A stretch of DNA of 64,000 nt. It comes from an uncultured Proteiniphilum sp. (GTDB taxonomy: Bacteria; Bacteroidota; Bacteroidia; Bacteroidales; Dysgonomonadaceae). Below, in pieces: positions 25,510 through 34,443 of this stretch; positions within the stretch are counted from its first letter, which is position 1, and each line of letters starts with the position of its first letter. The position numbers and the translations under genes were made by a program. The stretch covers positions 1-64,000 of the forward strand of contig NZ_CALNAT010000256.1 of NCBI RefSeq assembly GCF_937873925.1, in the 5' to 3' direction. The notes under the pieces are model-generated. The model saw only the letters and a program-made list of their open reading frames with translations, made no database searches and had not been told where the DNA came from.

Positions 25510-27426
25510 ATGAGAAAAGAGATTAAGTTCAGCCTTTTATACAGGGATATGTGGCAATCGTCCGGTAAGTATATTCCTACTGTAAAGCAACTCATGGAGG
25601 TCGCTCCCGCGATTGTTGAGATGGGTTGTTTTGCCCGGGTGGAGACGAACGGCGGCGGATTCGAGCAGATCAACCTGCTGTTCGGGGAGAATCCCAACAA
25701 AGCCGTGCGCGAATGGACGCAGCCCTTTAATGATGCGGGTATACAGACGCATATGCTGGAGCGGGGACTGAACGGAATACGTATGAGCCCGGTACCGGCT
25801 GATGTACGCAGGCTGATGTTCCGGGTGAAGAAAAAACAGGGAACCGATATTGCCCGGTCGTTCGACGGACTGAATGACCCCCGCAACCTTGAGAATTCCA
25901 TCCAATTTGCCAAAGAGGCGGGGATGATCTCCCAGGCTGCGCTTAGTCTGACGGTATCGCCTATTCATACGGTAGAATACTACACTGAGCTGGCCGATAC
26001 CCTGATCACGATGGGCGCCGATGAGATCTGTGTCAAAGATATGGCAGGTGTGGGCCGTCCCGCAAGCATCGGCAAGATCATCAAAAATATCAAACAGCGT
26101 CATCCCAATATCCTTGTCCAGTACCACGGCCATGCCGGCCCCGGTTTCCAGATGGCCTCCATCCTCGAAGCCGCCTATGCCGGTGCGGAATATATCGATG
26201 TGGGCATGGAGCCGCTTTCCTGGGGGACAGGCCATGCCGACCTGCTGGCGGTACAGGCCATGCTCAAGGATGCCGGCTTCAAGGTGCCGGAGATCAATAT
26301 GAAGGCTTATATGAAAGTGCGTTCACTCACGCAGAAGTATATAGACGATTTCCTCGGATATTATATAAACCCGAAAAACCGACTGAATAACTCGCTGCTG
26401 ATCGCTCCCGGATTGCCGGGAGGTATGATGGGCAGTCTGATGGCCGACCTGGAAAATAATTTATCTTCCCTTAACAAATGGAAAAATAAGAACGACCAGC
26501 CGGAGCTTACCCAGGACGATCTGCTTATCAGGCTGTTCGATGAGGTGACCTATGTGTGGCCCAAGATAGGGTATCCACCGCTGGTAACACCGTTCAGTCA
26601 GTATGTCAAGAACCTGGCGCTGATGAATGTGCTGCAACTCGAGAAAGGCAAAGAGCGCTGGTCGATGATTGCCGACAATATCTGGGACATGATCCTGGGT
26701 AAGTCGGGTAAGCTCCCCGGCGAACTGGCTCCGGAGATCGTGGCAATGGCGAAGCAGCAGGGCCGTGAGTTCTATACCGGCAATCCGCAGGAACTTTATC
26801 CTGATCAACTGGACGAGTTCCGCGCCGAGATGGAGAAAAATAACTGGGATCTGGGGCAGGACGACGAAGAGTTATTCGAGTTGGCTATGCATCCCGAGCA
26901 ATACAGGGCCTATAAGTCGGGTGAAGCCAAAAAGTCTTTCGAAGCCGATCTGGCCAGGAGAAAAGCGGAAAAAGAAGCATCGGCGGCTCCCGCGTCTGCA
27001 AAAGCGGAAGCAGCCAGCGGCAACGGATTCCAACCCAGAACATTAGTCATCAATATTGATGATGAAGAATATATAGTGAATATTTCCTATCCCGAATTGG
27101 GAGAAGGAACTTCTCTGCCGCAACCGTCGCAGGCGACTGCTCCGGTGACGCAGCAGCCTGCCGTAAGTGCCGTGTCACCCTCTTCCAACGGGCAGGCAAA
27201 AGAGGTGGTTTCACCGCTGGAAGGAAAATTCTTTCTCACCAAAGACTCTTCGGAAACTGCGGTCAAGGTAGGAGATACCGTGAAAGAGGGCGATATTATA
27301 GGTTACATCGAGTCGATGAAGACCTATAATGCCGTGGCCGCCGAAGAGAGCGGTAAAGTGACGGAGATCCGCTTTGCCAACGGCGATGCGGTGGACGAAG
27401 ATGATGTACTCATTAAAATGGTATAA
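25510..27426 (+). CDS. oadA: Oxaloacetate decarboxylase alpha-like subunit, biotin carrier (OadA)
   Basis: Carboxyltransferase plus biotin carrier subunit, 638 residues. Residues 1-300 form a TIM-barrel carboxyltransferase with the Lys of VKDMAGVG and the metal ligands of YHGHAGPG. An OADA middle domain follows (about 300-460), then an Ala/Pro-rich linker with AAPASAKAEAASG and a second linker of T, Q, P and S, then a biotinyl domain with GYIESMKTYN, where K604 is biotinylated. The first metal motif reads YRDMWQSSGKY instead of the usual RDAHQSLLATR, so this is a divergent clade. With OadG and OadB it should form a Na+-pumping decarboxylase; the substrate could be oxaloacetate or another beta-keto or acyl-CoA carboxylate. 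Confidence 0.88.
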   Translation: MRKEIKFSLLYRDMWQSSGKYIPTVKQLMEVAPAIVEMGCFARVETNGGGFEQINLLFGENPNKAVREWTQPFNDAGIQTHMLERGLNGIRMSPVPADVRRLMFRVKKKQGTDIARSFDGLNDPRNLENSIQFAKEAGMISQAALSLTVSPIHTVEYYTELADTLITMGADEICVKDMAGVGRPASIGKIIKNIKQRHPNILVQYHGHAGPGFQMASILEAAYAGAEYIDVGMEPLSWGTGHADLLAVQAMLKDAGFKVPEINMKAYMKVRSLTQKYIDDFLGYYINPKNRLNNSLLIAPGLPGGMMGSLMADLENNLSSLNKWKNKNDQPELTQDDLLIRLFDEVTYVWPKIGYPPLVTPFSQYVKNLALMNVLQLEKGKERWSMIADNIWDMILGKSGKLPGELAPEIVAMAKQQGREFYTGNPQELYPDQLDEFRAEMEKNNWDLGQDDEELFELAMHPEQYRAYKSGEAKKSFEADLARRKAEKEASAAPASAKAEAASGNGFQPRTLVINIDDEEYIVNISYPELGEGTSLPQPSQATAPVTQQPAVSAVSPSSNGQAKEVVSPLEGKFFLTKDSSETAVKVGDTVKEGDIIGYIESMKTYNAVAAEESGKVTEIRFANGDAVDEDDVLIKMV

Positions 27427-27429
27427 GGC

Positions 27430-28638
27430 ATGAGTGAAATTTTCGCCAGTCTGACCGAAATGACCGGATTCGGTATCCTGGGATGGGATACCGTACTGAT
27501 GTGGGTGATCGCTTTTGTCTTGTTGTATCTCGGTATCTTTAAACAGTATGAACCGCTTCTGCTCGTTCCCATCGGCTTTGGCGTGCTGTTGGCCAACCTG
27601 CCCGGCGCAGGGCTCGGCATAGTGGATAATGCCCTGGTGCAGCATGCCGACGGTAGTTACATGAACCTGCTTGATATTGCCAACGAGCATGGCATTATGA
27701 ATTTCCTCTATTACGCGCTGATCAAGACCGGTATTTTGCCGCCTATCATCTTTATGGGGGTAGGGGCGCTTACCGATTTCGGGCCGATGCTGCGCAACCT
27801 GAAACTCTCTCTGTTCGGCGGAGCGGCGCAGCTCGGTATCTTCTCGGTATTGATTGCCGCCGTTATCATGGGATTTACGCTGCCTGAAGCCGCTTCCCTT
27901 GGAATCATCGGGGGCGCCGACGGTCCTACGGCCATCTACACCACCATCAAGCTGGCTCCCCATCTGCTGGGTCCCATTGCTATCGCTGCTTATTCCTATA
28001 TGGCGCTGGTGCCGGTGATCATCCCTGCAGTGGCTAAGTTGCTGATGACCGAGAAGGAGTTTAAGATCCATATGAAGAAGATGGATAAGCAATATCCGCC
28101 CAAACATGATATCAAGCATCTGAAGATCGTGAAGATCATTTTCCCTATTGTGCTGGGACTGGTCGTGGCGGTTTTCGTACCCTCTTCCGCCCCGCTACTC
28201 GGCATGCTGCTGTTCGGTAATTTAGTGAAAGAGATCGGTGCCAATACCGGTCGTCTCGCCGAGGCCGCTTCCGGCCCTATCATGAATACGGCCACTATTT
28301 TCCTGGGGCTGACCGTAGGCGCTACCATGACAGCTGAAGTATTCCTCTCCGGCCAGACGTTGGGTATTATTGTGGGTGGGTTCCTTGCCTTCGCTGTTTC
28401 GGTGGCCGGCGGGATTATGGCCGTGAAAATCACCAATATGTTCTCAAAGAAAAAGATCAATCCCCTTGTGGGCGCCACGGGTTTGAGCGCCGTGCCTATG
28501 GCCTCACGCGTAGCCAATGATGTGGCTTTGAAATACGATAAATCGAATCACATCCTGCAGTACTGTATGGCCAGTAACGTATCCGGCGTGATCGGGTCGG
28601 CTGTGGCGGCAGGCGTATTGATCTCGTTCTTAGGATGA
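27430..28638 (+). CDS. oadB: Na+-translocating decarboxylase beta subunit (OadB)
   Basis: Membrane subunit that decarboxylates carboxybiotin and exports Na+. The protein has 402 residues and about nine to eleven membrane segments. Family motifs include LGIIGGADGPTAIY with the catalytic Asp region, and GATGLSAVPMASRV and ASNVSGVIGSAVAAG at the C-terminus. It starts 3 bp after oadA, which implies coupled translation. It completes the oadGAB operon. Confidence 0.93.
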   Translation: MSEIFASLTEMTGFGILGWDTVLMWVIAFVLLYLGIFKQYEPLLLVPIGFGVLLANLPGAGLGIVDNALVQHADGSYMNLLDIANEHGIMNFLYYALIKTGILPPIIFMGVGALTDFGPMLRNLKLSLFGGAAQLGIFSVLIAAVIMGFTLPEAASLGIIGGADGPTAIYTTIKLAPHLLGPIAIAAYSYMALVPVIIPAVAKLLMTEKEFKIHMKKMDKQYPPKHDIKHLKIVKIIFPIVLGLVVAVFVPSSAPLLGMLLFGNLVKEIGANTGRLAEAASGPIMNTATIFLGLTVGATMTAEVFLSGQTLGIIVGGFLAFAVSVAGGIMAVKITNMFSKKKINPLVGATGLSAVPMASRVANDVALKYDKSNHILQYCMASNVSGVIGSAVAAGVLISFLG

Positions 28639-28755
28639 TAAAGAACGGCTAACAGAAATAAGGAACGTTTTCGTTAAGCAATACGGGTAGAAAGCAAACT
28701 TGTTTACAGTATGCCGTTGCGAGAAATAGTCTGATTGTAATGAAATTATTATGCG

Positions 28756-28779
28756 GTGTGCGGCTTACGGGCCGCACAC
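28756..28779. terminator. Stem-loop at the end of the aminotransferase gene
   Basis: GTGTGCGGC (28756-28764) and GCCGCACAC (28771-28779) make a 9-bp perfect stem with a 6-nt loop that includes the aminotransferase stop codon. No T-run follows on the minus strand. It lies in the oadB/aminotransferase convergent gap. Confidence 0.45.
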
Positions 28780-29964
28780 TTCTTGAATGGCCTCCGCGAT
28801 CAGCGGGACGCCCCGCCGGATAGTTTCTTCATCGGTATTGCAGAACGATACCCGCATAAAATCATTTTTAACCCCATCGGGATCGAAGGTCTTCCCGGTC
28901 ACGAAAACCACCCCTTTCTCAATCGCTCTTTTCAGTACAGCGGTAGAGTCGCTGCCTTCGGGTAACCGCAGCCAGGTATAGAATCCGCCGCGCGGCTTTT
29001 CGAAAGTCACATACGCCGGCAGGAACGCCTCCAGCGCCCCGATCATGGCCAGTCCGCGCTTTTTGTACTCTTTCCTTATATTTGCCGTATAATCGTATAT
29101 TTCTTCCCGCCGGATAAATTTATCGGCGATCATTTGCGAAATGCTGGGCGAACAGGCGTCGATCGATTGTTTGATCAACTCGCATTTCCGGTAGATCCCG
29201 TCCGGCACCAGCATCCATCCCAGACGCAATCCCGGTCCCAGTATCTTGGAGAACGATCCGGTATAGCAGACATCGATTCCCTCCGGATCTGCCGCTTTCA
29301 TCAGTTGCATTTCCTGTATATCTTCTTCATAGAAATAGAGTTCGCTGTAGGCGTCATCCTCGATCACGGGGATTTCCCGGCCTTTCAGCAGGTTCGTCAT
29401 CTCTTGCTTCACCTTCCGAGAGTAGATGATCCCGGCGGGATTATGAAAATTGGGCGTATAGTAAAGGAATTTTGGCGCGGGTAAGGTAGTCTCGAGCCTC
29501 CTTTTGAGTTGTTCGATATCCATCCCGTCCCCGTTCAGCGGGACGGAAATCAGGTTCGCCTGGCAGGAGCGGAAAGCAGAAAGCGCTCCGATAAAGCCGG
29601 GGGTCTCCACCAAAACCGGATCTCCGGGATCAATAAACGCCTTTGCCAAGATGTAAATGGCCTGCAACGATCCCGTAGTGATCATCAGCCGGTTGCTTTT
29701 TACCGGCAATCCCTTCTTTTCGAGATAGTCCGACAGCGATTCCAATAGCGAGGGTAATCCCGTGGTTGGTCCGTACTGTAAGGCTATTTGCTTCTCCTTT
29801 TCGGTAAGCGATTGATAGATCCGGTCGATGGTCTCGAGCGGGAATAACTCATTTCCCGGCATACCGCCGGCAAAAGAGATCATATCGGGAGCCGTCGCGA
29901 GGCTCATCAGGTCACGTATCTCCGAAGAGCGAAGATCTGTCACACTATTTGCAAATCGGGGCAT
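28765..29964 (-). CDS. PLP-dependent aminotransferase, class I/II (aromatic or 2-aminoadipate type)
   Basis: Fold-type I aminotransferase of 399 residues. ISFAGGMPGNELFP near the N-terminus is typical of the LysN/ARO8-like group. The PLP Lys is in SFSKILGPGLRLGWM, and ITTGSLQAIY and YYTPNFHNPAG are cofactor-binding segments. There is no GntR domain, so it is not a MocR regulator. It is downstream of an ACT protein, arylacetate-CoA ligase and IorBA, so it may make aryl-2-oxoacids such as phenylpyruvate for IorAB. Substrate range cannot be read from the sequence. Confidence 0.88.
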   Translation of the reverse strand: MPRFANSVTDLRSSEIRDLMSLATAPDMISFAGGMPGNELFPLETIDRIYQSLTEKEKQIALQYGPTTGLPSLLESLSDYLEKKGLPVKSNRLMITTGSLQAIYILAKAFIDPGDPVLVETPGFIGALSAFRSCQANLISVPLNGDGMDIEQLKRRLETTLPAPKFLYYTPNFHNPAGIIYSRKVKQEMTNLLKGREIPVIEDDAYSELYFYEEDIQEMQLMKAADPEGIDVCYTGSFSKILGPGLRLGWMLVPDGIYRKCELIKQSIDACSPSISQMIADKFIRREEIYDYTANIRKEYKKRGLAMIGALEAFLPAYVTFEKPRGGFYTWLRLPEGSDSTAVLKRAIEKGVVFVTGKTFDPDGVKNDFMRVSFCNTDEETIRRGVPLIAEAIQEVCGP

Positions 29965-29965
29965 A

Positions 29966-30161
29966 GTTGATTTAATGTGCTAATATGAATAATGTGCCAA
30001 TGAGACTAATGAGAGACTGGAGAGACGAGGAGACGGGGGAGTTTTTAATCCCAAATCCGACATTCCAAACCCCAAGTCTCGTGTCTTGGCTCTTGAATCT
30101 TTAAATTTTGGAATCTTTAAATCTGAAATCTTGAATCTTGAATCTTGAATCTGAAATCTGA
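29966..30161. repeat. Low-complexity word tract between the ACT-protein and aminotransferase genes
   Basis: The 196-bp spacer consists almost wholly of repeated words: TAATGTGCTAATATGAATAA and GACTAATGAGAGACTGGAGA at one end, then CTTGAATCTTTAAATTTTGG and several copies of AATCTTGAATCTGAAATCTT. The last word recurs at 46115-46157 and 47845-47893. A 61-codon ORF on the minus strand is only a by-product of the repeats. Confidence 0.65.
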
Positions 30162-30587
30162 TCAAAGCTGGTAAATATCGGATTGGGACAGCAGTCTTAC
30201 CCCTCTCTTTTCCAGCACTTCCGTTACTCCGGGTATATCGGGGGTCCGGATTACGGCCAGCGCCACATCCCTGTTTGAGAAAGCATACATATAATCCACA
30301 TTGATATTCTCCTCAGTCAGTATTTTCAGGATCCGGTACAGAGCGCCCGGTTCATCGGGTATGTTCACGCAAGCCACATCGGTCAGTCCGATCGAGAACC
30401 CTGCTTCTTCCAGCACTTCCTTTGCCAGTCCGGGTCTTCCCACCACCATGCGCACAATGCCGTAGTCCGTTGTCTCGGCCAGATTGAGCGCGGTAATATT
30501 CACATCATGTTCGGCCAGAATGCGGGTCAGGCCGGTAAGCCGTCCCGATCGGTCTTCCAGAAAAACGGATAATTGTTGAATATGCAT
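30162..30587 (-). CDS. ACT domain protein
   Basis: A 141-residue protein with two ACT domains (about 1-70 and 71-141): IQQLSVFLEDRSGRLTGLTR opens the first and VACVNIPDEPGALYRILKIL the second. ACT pairs bind amino acids or related effectors. This family regularly neighbours phenylacetate-CoA ligase and indolepyruvate oxidoreductase genes in anaerobes, as here, which suggests sensing of an aromatic amino acid. The target is not known. It lies 52 bp after the ligase gene. Confidence 0.85.
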   Translation of the reverse strand: MHIQQLSVFLEDRSGRLTGLTRILAEHDVNITALNLAETTDYGIVRMVVGRPGLAKEVLEEAGFSIGLTDVACVNIPDEPGALYRILKILTEENINVDYMYAFSNRDVALAVIRTPDIPGVTEVLEKRGVRLLSQSDIYQL

Positions 30588-30639
30588 CCTGTTTGTTGTT
30601 TTTGATGATTTCTTTTTGCCTTTCAGAAATAGAAAAGGA

Positions 30640-31950
30640 TCATTTCCTGTGATCGATGATCCGCTTTGCTTTTCCTTCGGAGCGTTCTATGCTGTTGGGC
30701 TCCACCAGCCTGATAACCGCGCTGATGCCCAGCATACTTTTGATATTGTGCTCGATACGCCGCCTGATCCCTTCCAGTTCACGGATGCTGTCCGACCAGT
30801 TCTTTTCATCGATCTCCACCAGGACCTCCAGCGTATCGAGATTATTTTCCCTGCGGATGATCAACTGGTAGTGCGGGGAGGTTTCCGACATCTCCATCAG
30901 TACCGATTCCACTTGAGATGGAAAAACGTTCACCCCGCGGATGATCAACATGTCGTCGGTACGTCCCAGACATTTCTCCATGCGTACCAGCGTCCGCCCG
31001 CAGTCGCATTTCTCCCGGTGCAGCCGTGTGAGGTCGCGTGTCCGGTAGCGCAGCAGCGGCATTGCCTCCTTACTCACCGTGGTGAATACCAGTTCTCCCA
31101 TTTCCCCGTCCGGCAGCACCTCCAGTGTTTCGGGATGGATGATCTCCGGGATAAAATGATCCTCGAAGACATGGTTTCCGCATTGGCACTCGCACTCCAT
31201 GGAGACGCCCGGTCCGATCACTTCGCTCAGCCCGTAAATATCGTATGCCTTGATATGCAGCAGTTTTTCTATCTCCCTGCGCAACTCATTCGACCACGGT
31301 TCCGCACCAAAGACGCCTGCCCGCAGTTTAACATCCTCCGGCGAGATCCCTTCTTTCAGGATACTCTCGCCCAAATGTGCCGCGTACGACGGCGTACAGG
31401 CCAGGATAGTGGCATTGAAGTCGGTCATGAACTGCAATTGCTTCCTGGTATTGCCGCTTGATATCGGAATAACGGTCGCCCCCACTTTTTCCGCGCCGTA
31501 GTGCAGCCCCAGTCCCCCCGTGAAGGGGCCGTAGCCGTAGGCTATCTGGATGGTATCTCCGCAGGGGATGCCCGCCATGGTGAGGCTGCGCGCCACCACT
31601 TCCGCCCAGATGTCGATATCCTGTTGGGTATAACCCACTACCGTCGGCTTTCCTGTGGTTCCGCTCGACGCGTGGATCCGTACCACGTCATTCTGAGGAA
31701 CGGTAAAAAGCCCGAAGGGGTAGTTCTCCCTCAGGTCGGTTTTGGTGGTGAACGGAAGCGTTTTCAGCTGATCCACGCTCCGTATATCGCCCGGTTCAAT
31801 TCCTCTCTTTTTCATCTGTGCCCTGTAGAACGGCACGTGGTCGTACATCCGTTGTATCATGGCGGAGAGTTGCCTGCTTTGCAGCGCGTGCATTTGTTCT
31901 CTTTCCGCACACTCTCTTGCGGGGTTCCAGATCATCTTATTCCGATGCAT
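30640..31950 (-). CDS. paaK: Phenylacetate--CoA ligase family protein
   Basis: AMP-forming arylacetate-CoA ligase of 436 residues from ATG 31950. The adenylate motif is HASSGTTGKPTVVGYTQQD, and YGLSEVIGPGVSMEC, YRTRDLTRL and GRTDDMLIIRGVNVFP are the other family motifs; the C-terminal domain ends with ERSEGKAKRIIDHR. The start at 31950 overlaps iorB by 14 bp; a TTG 12 bp earlier and an ATG at 31935 are alternatives. In an iorBA operon the enzyme may activate arylacetates or work with IorAB products (arylacetyl-CoA). The physiological direction is inference. Confidence 0.9.
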   Translation of the reverse strand: MHRNKMIWNPARECAEREQMHALQSRQLSAMIQRMYDHVPFYRAQMKKRGIEPGDIRSVDQLKTLPFTTKTDLRENYPFGLFTVPQNDVVRIHASSGTTGKPTVVGYTQQDIDIWAEVVARSLTMAGIPCGDTIQIAYGYGPFTGGLGLHYGAEKVGATVIPISSGNTRKQLQFMTDFNATILACTPSYAAHLGESILKEGISPEDVKLRAGVFGAEPWSNELRREIEKLLHIKAYDIYGLSEVIGPGVSMECECQCGNHVFEDHFIPEIIHPETLEVLPDGEMGELVFTTVSKEAMPLLRYRTRDLTRLHREKCDCGRTLVRMEKCLGRTDDMLIIRGVNVFPSQVESVLMEMSETSPHYQLIIRRENNLDTLEVLVEIDEKNWSDSIRELEGIRRRIEHNIKSMLGISAVIRLVEPNSIERSEGKAKRIIDHRK

Positions 31951-32512
31951 ATTCTTTTCCAAGCCTGAACGCTTTTATGTTCATAGTAACTATTTCTTCT
32001 CCCTTTCTCTCGAAAAACATTCTGATCGCCTTTTCCAGTTCCTTTTCCTCTATCCCCAGGTAAGGAGAAGCGGCTCCGAGCATAACCACATTGAAAGTCT
32101 TCGGACTTCCCGCCTTTTTGGCTAGCGATCCTGCCTCTACCGGCACGTGTGCGGCTGATTCCCTGACCGTAGCCATCAGTTTTTCCTCATCCGGATAGCC
32201 GGGGATATTCCTGTAGGGTTCGGTGGCGGTAATGATAATACCCGTGGGTGAGAGGAAAGGGAGGTAACGGAGCGCCTCCATGGGTTCGATCGACAGGATC
32301 AGGTCGGCCCTGCCCAGGGGGATCAGATCCGAAAAGATATCCTCCGACGAGATACGCAGGTGCGACTCCACCGCACCGCCGCGCTGGCTCATACCGTGAA
32401 CCTCGGCCTGTTTCACGTTCAGCCCCAGATTCATTGCCGCCAGGTCGATGATCGATGCGATGGTAAGTATCCCCTGTCCCCCGACACCTGCAATGATAAT
32501 GTTCTTATGCAT
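31937..32512 (-). CDS. iorB: Indolepyruvate:ferredoxin oxidoreductase beta subunit
   Basis: Gamma-domain subunit of the 2-oxoacid:ferredoxin oxidoreductase family, 191 residues. IIIAGVGGQGILTIASI at the N-terminus and HGMSQRGGAVESHLRI are typical. With IorA it oxidatively decarboxylates aryl-2-oxoacids to aryl-acetyl-CoA and reduces ferredoxin. Its ATG overlaps the end of iorA by 8 bp, and it overlaps paaK downstream, so the three are co-translated. Confidence 0.93.
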   Translation of the reverse strand: MHKNIIIAGVGGQGILTIASIIDLAAMNLGLNVKQAEVHGMSQRGGAVESHLRISSEDIFSDLIPLGRADLILSIEPMEALRYLPFLSPTGIIITATEPYRNIPGYPDEEKLMATVRESAAHVPVEAGSLAKKAGSPKTFNVVMLGAASPYLGIEEKELEKAIRMFFERKGEEIVTMNIKAFRLGKEYASE

Positions 32513-34112
32513 GTTTTTCGCTTTTCACTTTTCGTTTTTCACTTTTCTTCGCAGTCTGCACACATTCCCGTTGCGCGATGATGACGGAAACACCCTGATA
32601 GTCGAGTTCCTCTTTCAGTATTTTCACGTTGTCATCGAGGTTCTTTTTCAGCGGTACGATCAACCGGATATGTTCTTCCTCCACGCCGATCCCCTTGCAT
32701 ATACCGTAAAAGCGCTCTGTTCCCGCCGAATCCTGTCCTCCCGTCATTGCCGTAGTGCCGTTATCGGATATGATGACGGTCATGGCAGACCGGTCGTTCA
32801 CCGCATCGAGCAGTCCCGTCATTCCCGAATGGGTGAAGGTGGAATCCCCGATCACGCATAGGGCAGGGCGCATACCCGCGTCGGCAGCCCCTTTTGCCAT
32901 GGTGATGGATGCACCCATATCCACGCAGGTACTGATGGTACCGTAGGGGGGCAGCGCCCCCAGGGTGTAGCACCCGATATCACCGAAAACAGGACGCTCC
33001 GGATAATCTTCCATTACCCGGTTAACGGCGTCGAACAGGTCCCTGTGGCTGCAACCCTTGCATAACATGGGCGGTCGTCCCGTCACGATCCCGGGGACGG
33101 TCCTTATGTTGCCTGTGTCCGTCTGCAGCGCTTTGGCCAGTAGGTGGGGGGAGAGTTCTCCAGTCCGGGGCAGTGTGCCATCCAGGCGTCCCCTGAATTT
33201 CCCGTTTCCGAAATACCCTTTCAGCAGTTCTTCGTAAACTGGGTATCCTTCTTCCGCAATAAGAACGGAGGAATATCTCTCTGCGAATTCTTTTATTTTT
33301 TCTTGAGGTAATGGATATTGCGATATTTTAAGCACCGGGATGTGGAGCCGGTAAGACTTGATCACTTCCATGGCGTAATTGTAAGCAATACCGAAAGCGA
33401 TAACCGCCATGGGGCCTTCTCCTTCCGTTACCCTGTTAAAATCCGATGATTCGGAGGAGGCTGTCAGTTCCTGCTGTTTTTCAAGCAGGTGTTGATAGTT
33501 TTTCCGGGCATTCGCAGGCAGGAGGATCCATTTCCCCTTATCTGCGGAAGGGTATAATGCGTTTTGTTCCCGTGGTTCTCTGCGCACGACTGCCGCACGG
33601 GAGTGGGAAAGCCGTGTAGGGATACGCAACATCACCGGTAATTCTGTTCTTTCCGACAGGTCGAATCCGTAGCGTACCATATCATAGGCCTCTTGTTGAT
33701 TGGCAGGTTCCAGTACCGGGATCATGGCGAATTTGGCATATACGCGGCTGTCCTGTTCGTTTTGCGATGAGTGCATCGAAGGGTCGTCCGCTACCGCTAT
33801 TACCAGTCCTCCGTGCACACCGGTAACGGCTGCGTTCATGAATGCATCGGCAGCCACGTTCAGTCCTACATGCTTCATGCAGGTCAGGCTTCGTTTTCCC
33901 GCAAACGACATACCCAGTGCGGCTTCGAAAGCCGTTTTTTCGTTCGCCGCCCATGCCGATCGGACTTGCGCCCCGTTCGCCGGTACCGATTGTTGTATAA
34001 ATTCCGTAATTTCCGTGGAAGGAGTGCCCGGATAAGCGTACACCCCCGATATTCCGGCATCCAGCGCTGCCTGCGCAATGGCTTCGGCACCCAGTAATAG
34101 TTGTTTGTACAT
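32505..34112 (-). CDS. iorA: Indolepyruvate:ferredoxin oxidoreductase alpha subunit, without ferredoxin domain
   Basis: Large subunit of IorAB, 535 residues. The pyrimidine-binding domain is N-terminal (GVYAYPGTPSTEITEF), and the TPP-pyrophosphate domain carries GDIGCYTLG, VIGDSTFTHSGMTGLL and DNGTTAMTGG. Family members usually end with a ferredoxin domain holding eight Cys for two [4Fe-4S] clusters. Here the protein stops shortly after SVIIAQRECVQTA, and the last 14 residues (KKSEKRKVKSEKHA) are encoded by repeat words like those seen in intergenic tracts. CKGCSHRDLF is the retained Cys motif near residue 350. Electron transfer would need a separate ferredoxin unless this short form is normal in the lineage. 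Confidence 0.9.
   Translation of the reverse strand: MYKQLLLGAEAIAQAALDAGISGVYAYPGTPSTEITEFIQQSVPANGAQVRSAWAANEKTAFEAALGMSFAGKRSLTCMKHVGLNVAADAFMNAAVTGVHGGLVIAVADDPSMHSSQNEQDSRVYAKFAMIPVLEPANQQEAYDMVRYGFDLSERTELPVMLRIPTRLSHSRAAVVRREPREQNALYPSADKGKWILLPANARKNYQHLLEKQQELTASSESSDFNRVTEGEGPMAVIAFGIAYNYAMEVIKSYRLHIPVLKISQYPLPQEKIKEFAERYSSVLIAEEGYPVYEELLKGYFGNGKFRGRLDGTLPRTGELSPHLLAKALQTDTGNIRTVPGIVTGRPPMLCKGCSHRDLFDAVNRVMEDYPERPVFGDIGCYTLGALPPYGTISTCVDMGASITMAKGAADAGMRPALCVIGDSTFTHSGMTGLLDAVNDRSAMTVIISDNGTTAMTGGQDSAGTERFYGICKGIGVEEEHIRLIVPLKKNLDDNVKILKEELDYQGVSVIIAQRECVQTAKKSEKRKVKSEKHA
32514..32551. repeat. Word tract inside the iorA 3' end
   Basis: The plus strand reads repeats of CGCTTTTCACTTTT and CGTTTTTCACTTTT. 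The same word family occurs at 12560-12580, 46190-46215 and 47778-47790, there in non-coding junctions. Here it encodes the Lys/Ser/Glu-rich end of IorA. Confidence 0.6.
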
Positions 34113-34443
34113 ATCTTTTCAGTCTGGTTTTTGCAGATTGCAAATTATACAAAAACCTTCCTCAATAGTGTGTTTTTATTCAAAAATCAAAGATTCAGGT
34201 TGCAAATGTACAAAAAATAAACCTTTAAAATTTTAAATACTCAAAATTAGAATGTTTCTAAATCATTTTTATCAGAGAAGGCTAACAAGGTTCAGGATCA
34301 GTGACTGTATTTTGTATTTTCCGGAGAGGTAGTTTTTCCTTTTCGTCTGCTCGTTACTTTGTTCTTAAATGGCTATTCCGTACGAAAATAATCGATTAGG
34401 CTAAGATAAACGAGGAAAAGACGGTATTTATATTTTGGAAAAA
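34113..34443. other. AT-rich region between iorA and pnp terminator
   Basis: Upstream of iorA and downstream of pnp, mostly A/T runs. Apart from the candidate -7 element at 34203 I see no gene, repeat or structure. Confidence 0.6.
34203..34210 (-). promoter_or_regulatory. -7 element for the iorA-iorB-paaK operon
   Basis: The minus strand reads TACATTTG (TAnnTTTG) about 90 bp before the iorA ATG. No matching -33 TTTG is visible at 19 bp. Confidence 0.4.

Noticed and set aside
29966..30161. CRISPR array
   Set aside because: The repeats are short, degenerate and without regular spacers, and no cas gene is in the window.
29980..30165. A 61-codon minus-strand ORF between the ACT-protein and aminotransferase genes
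   Set aside because: It is made only of the repeated words (DSRFKISD, KFKDSRAKTRD) and has no independent coding character.
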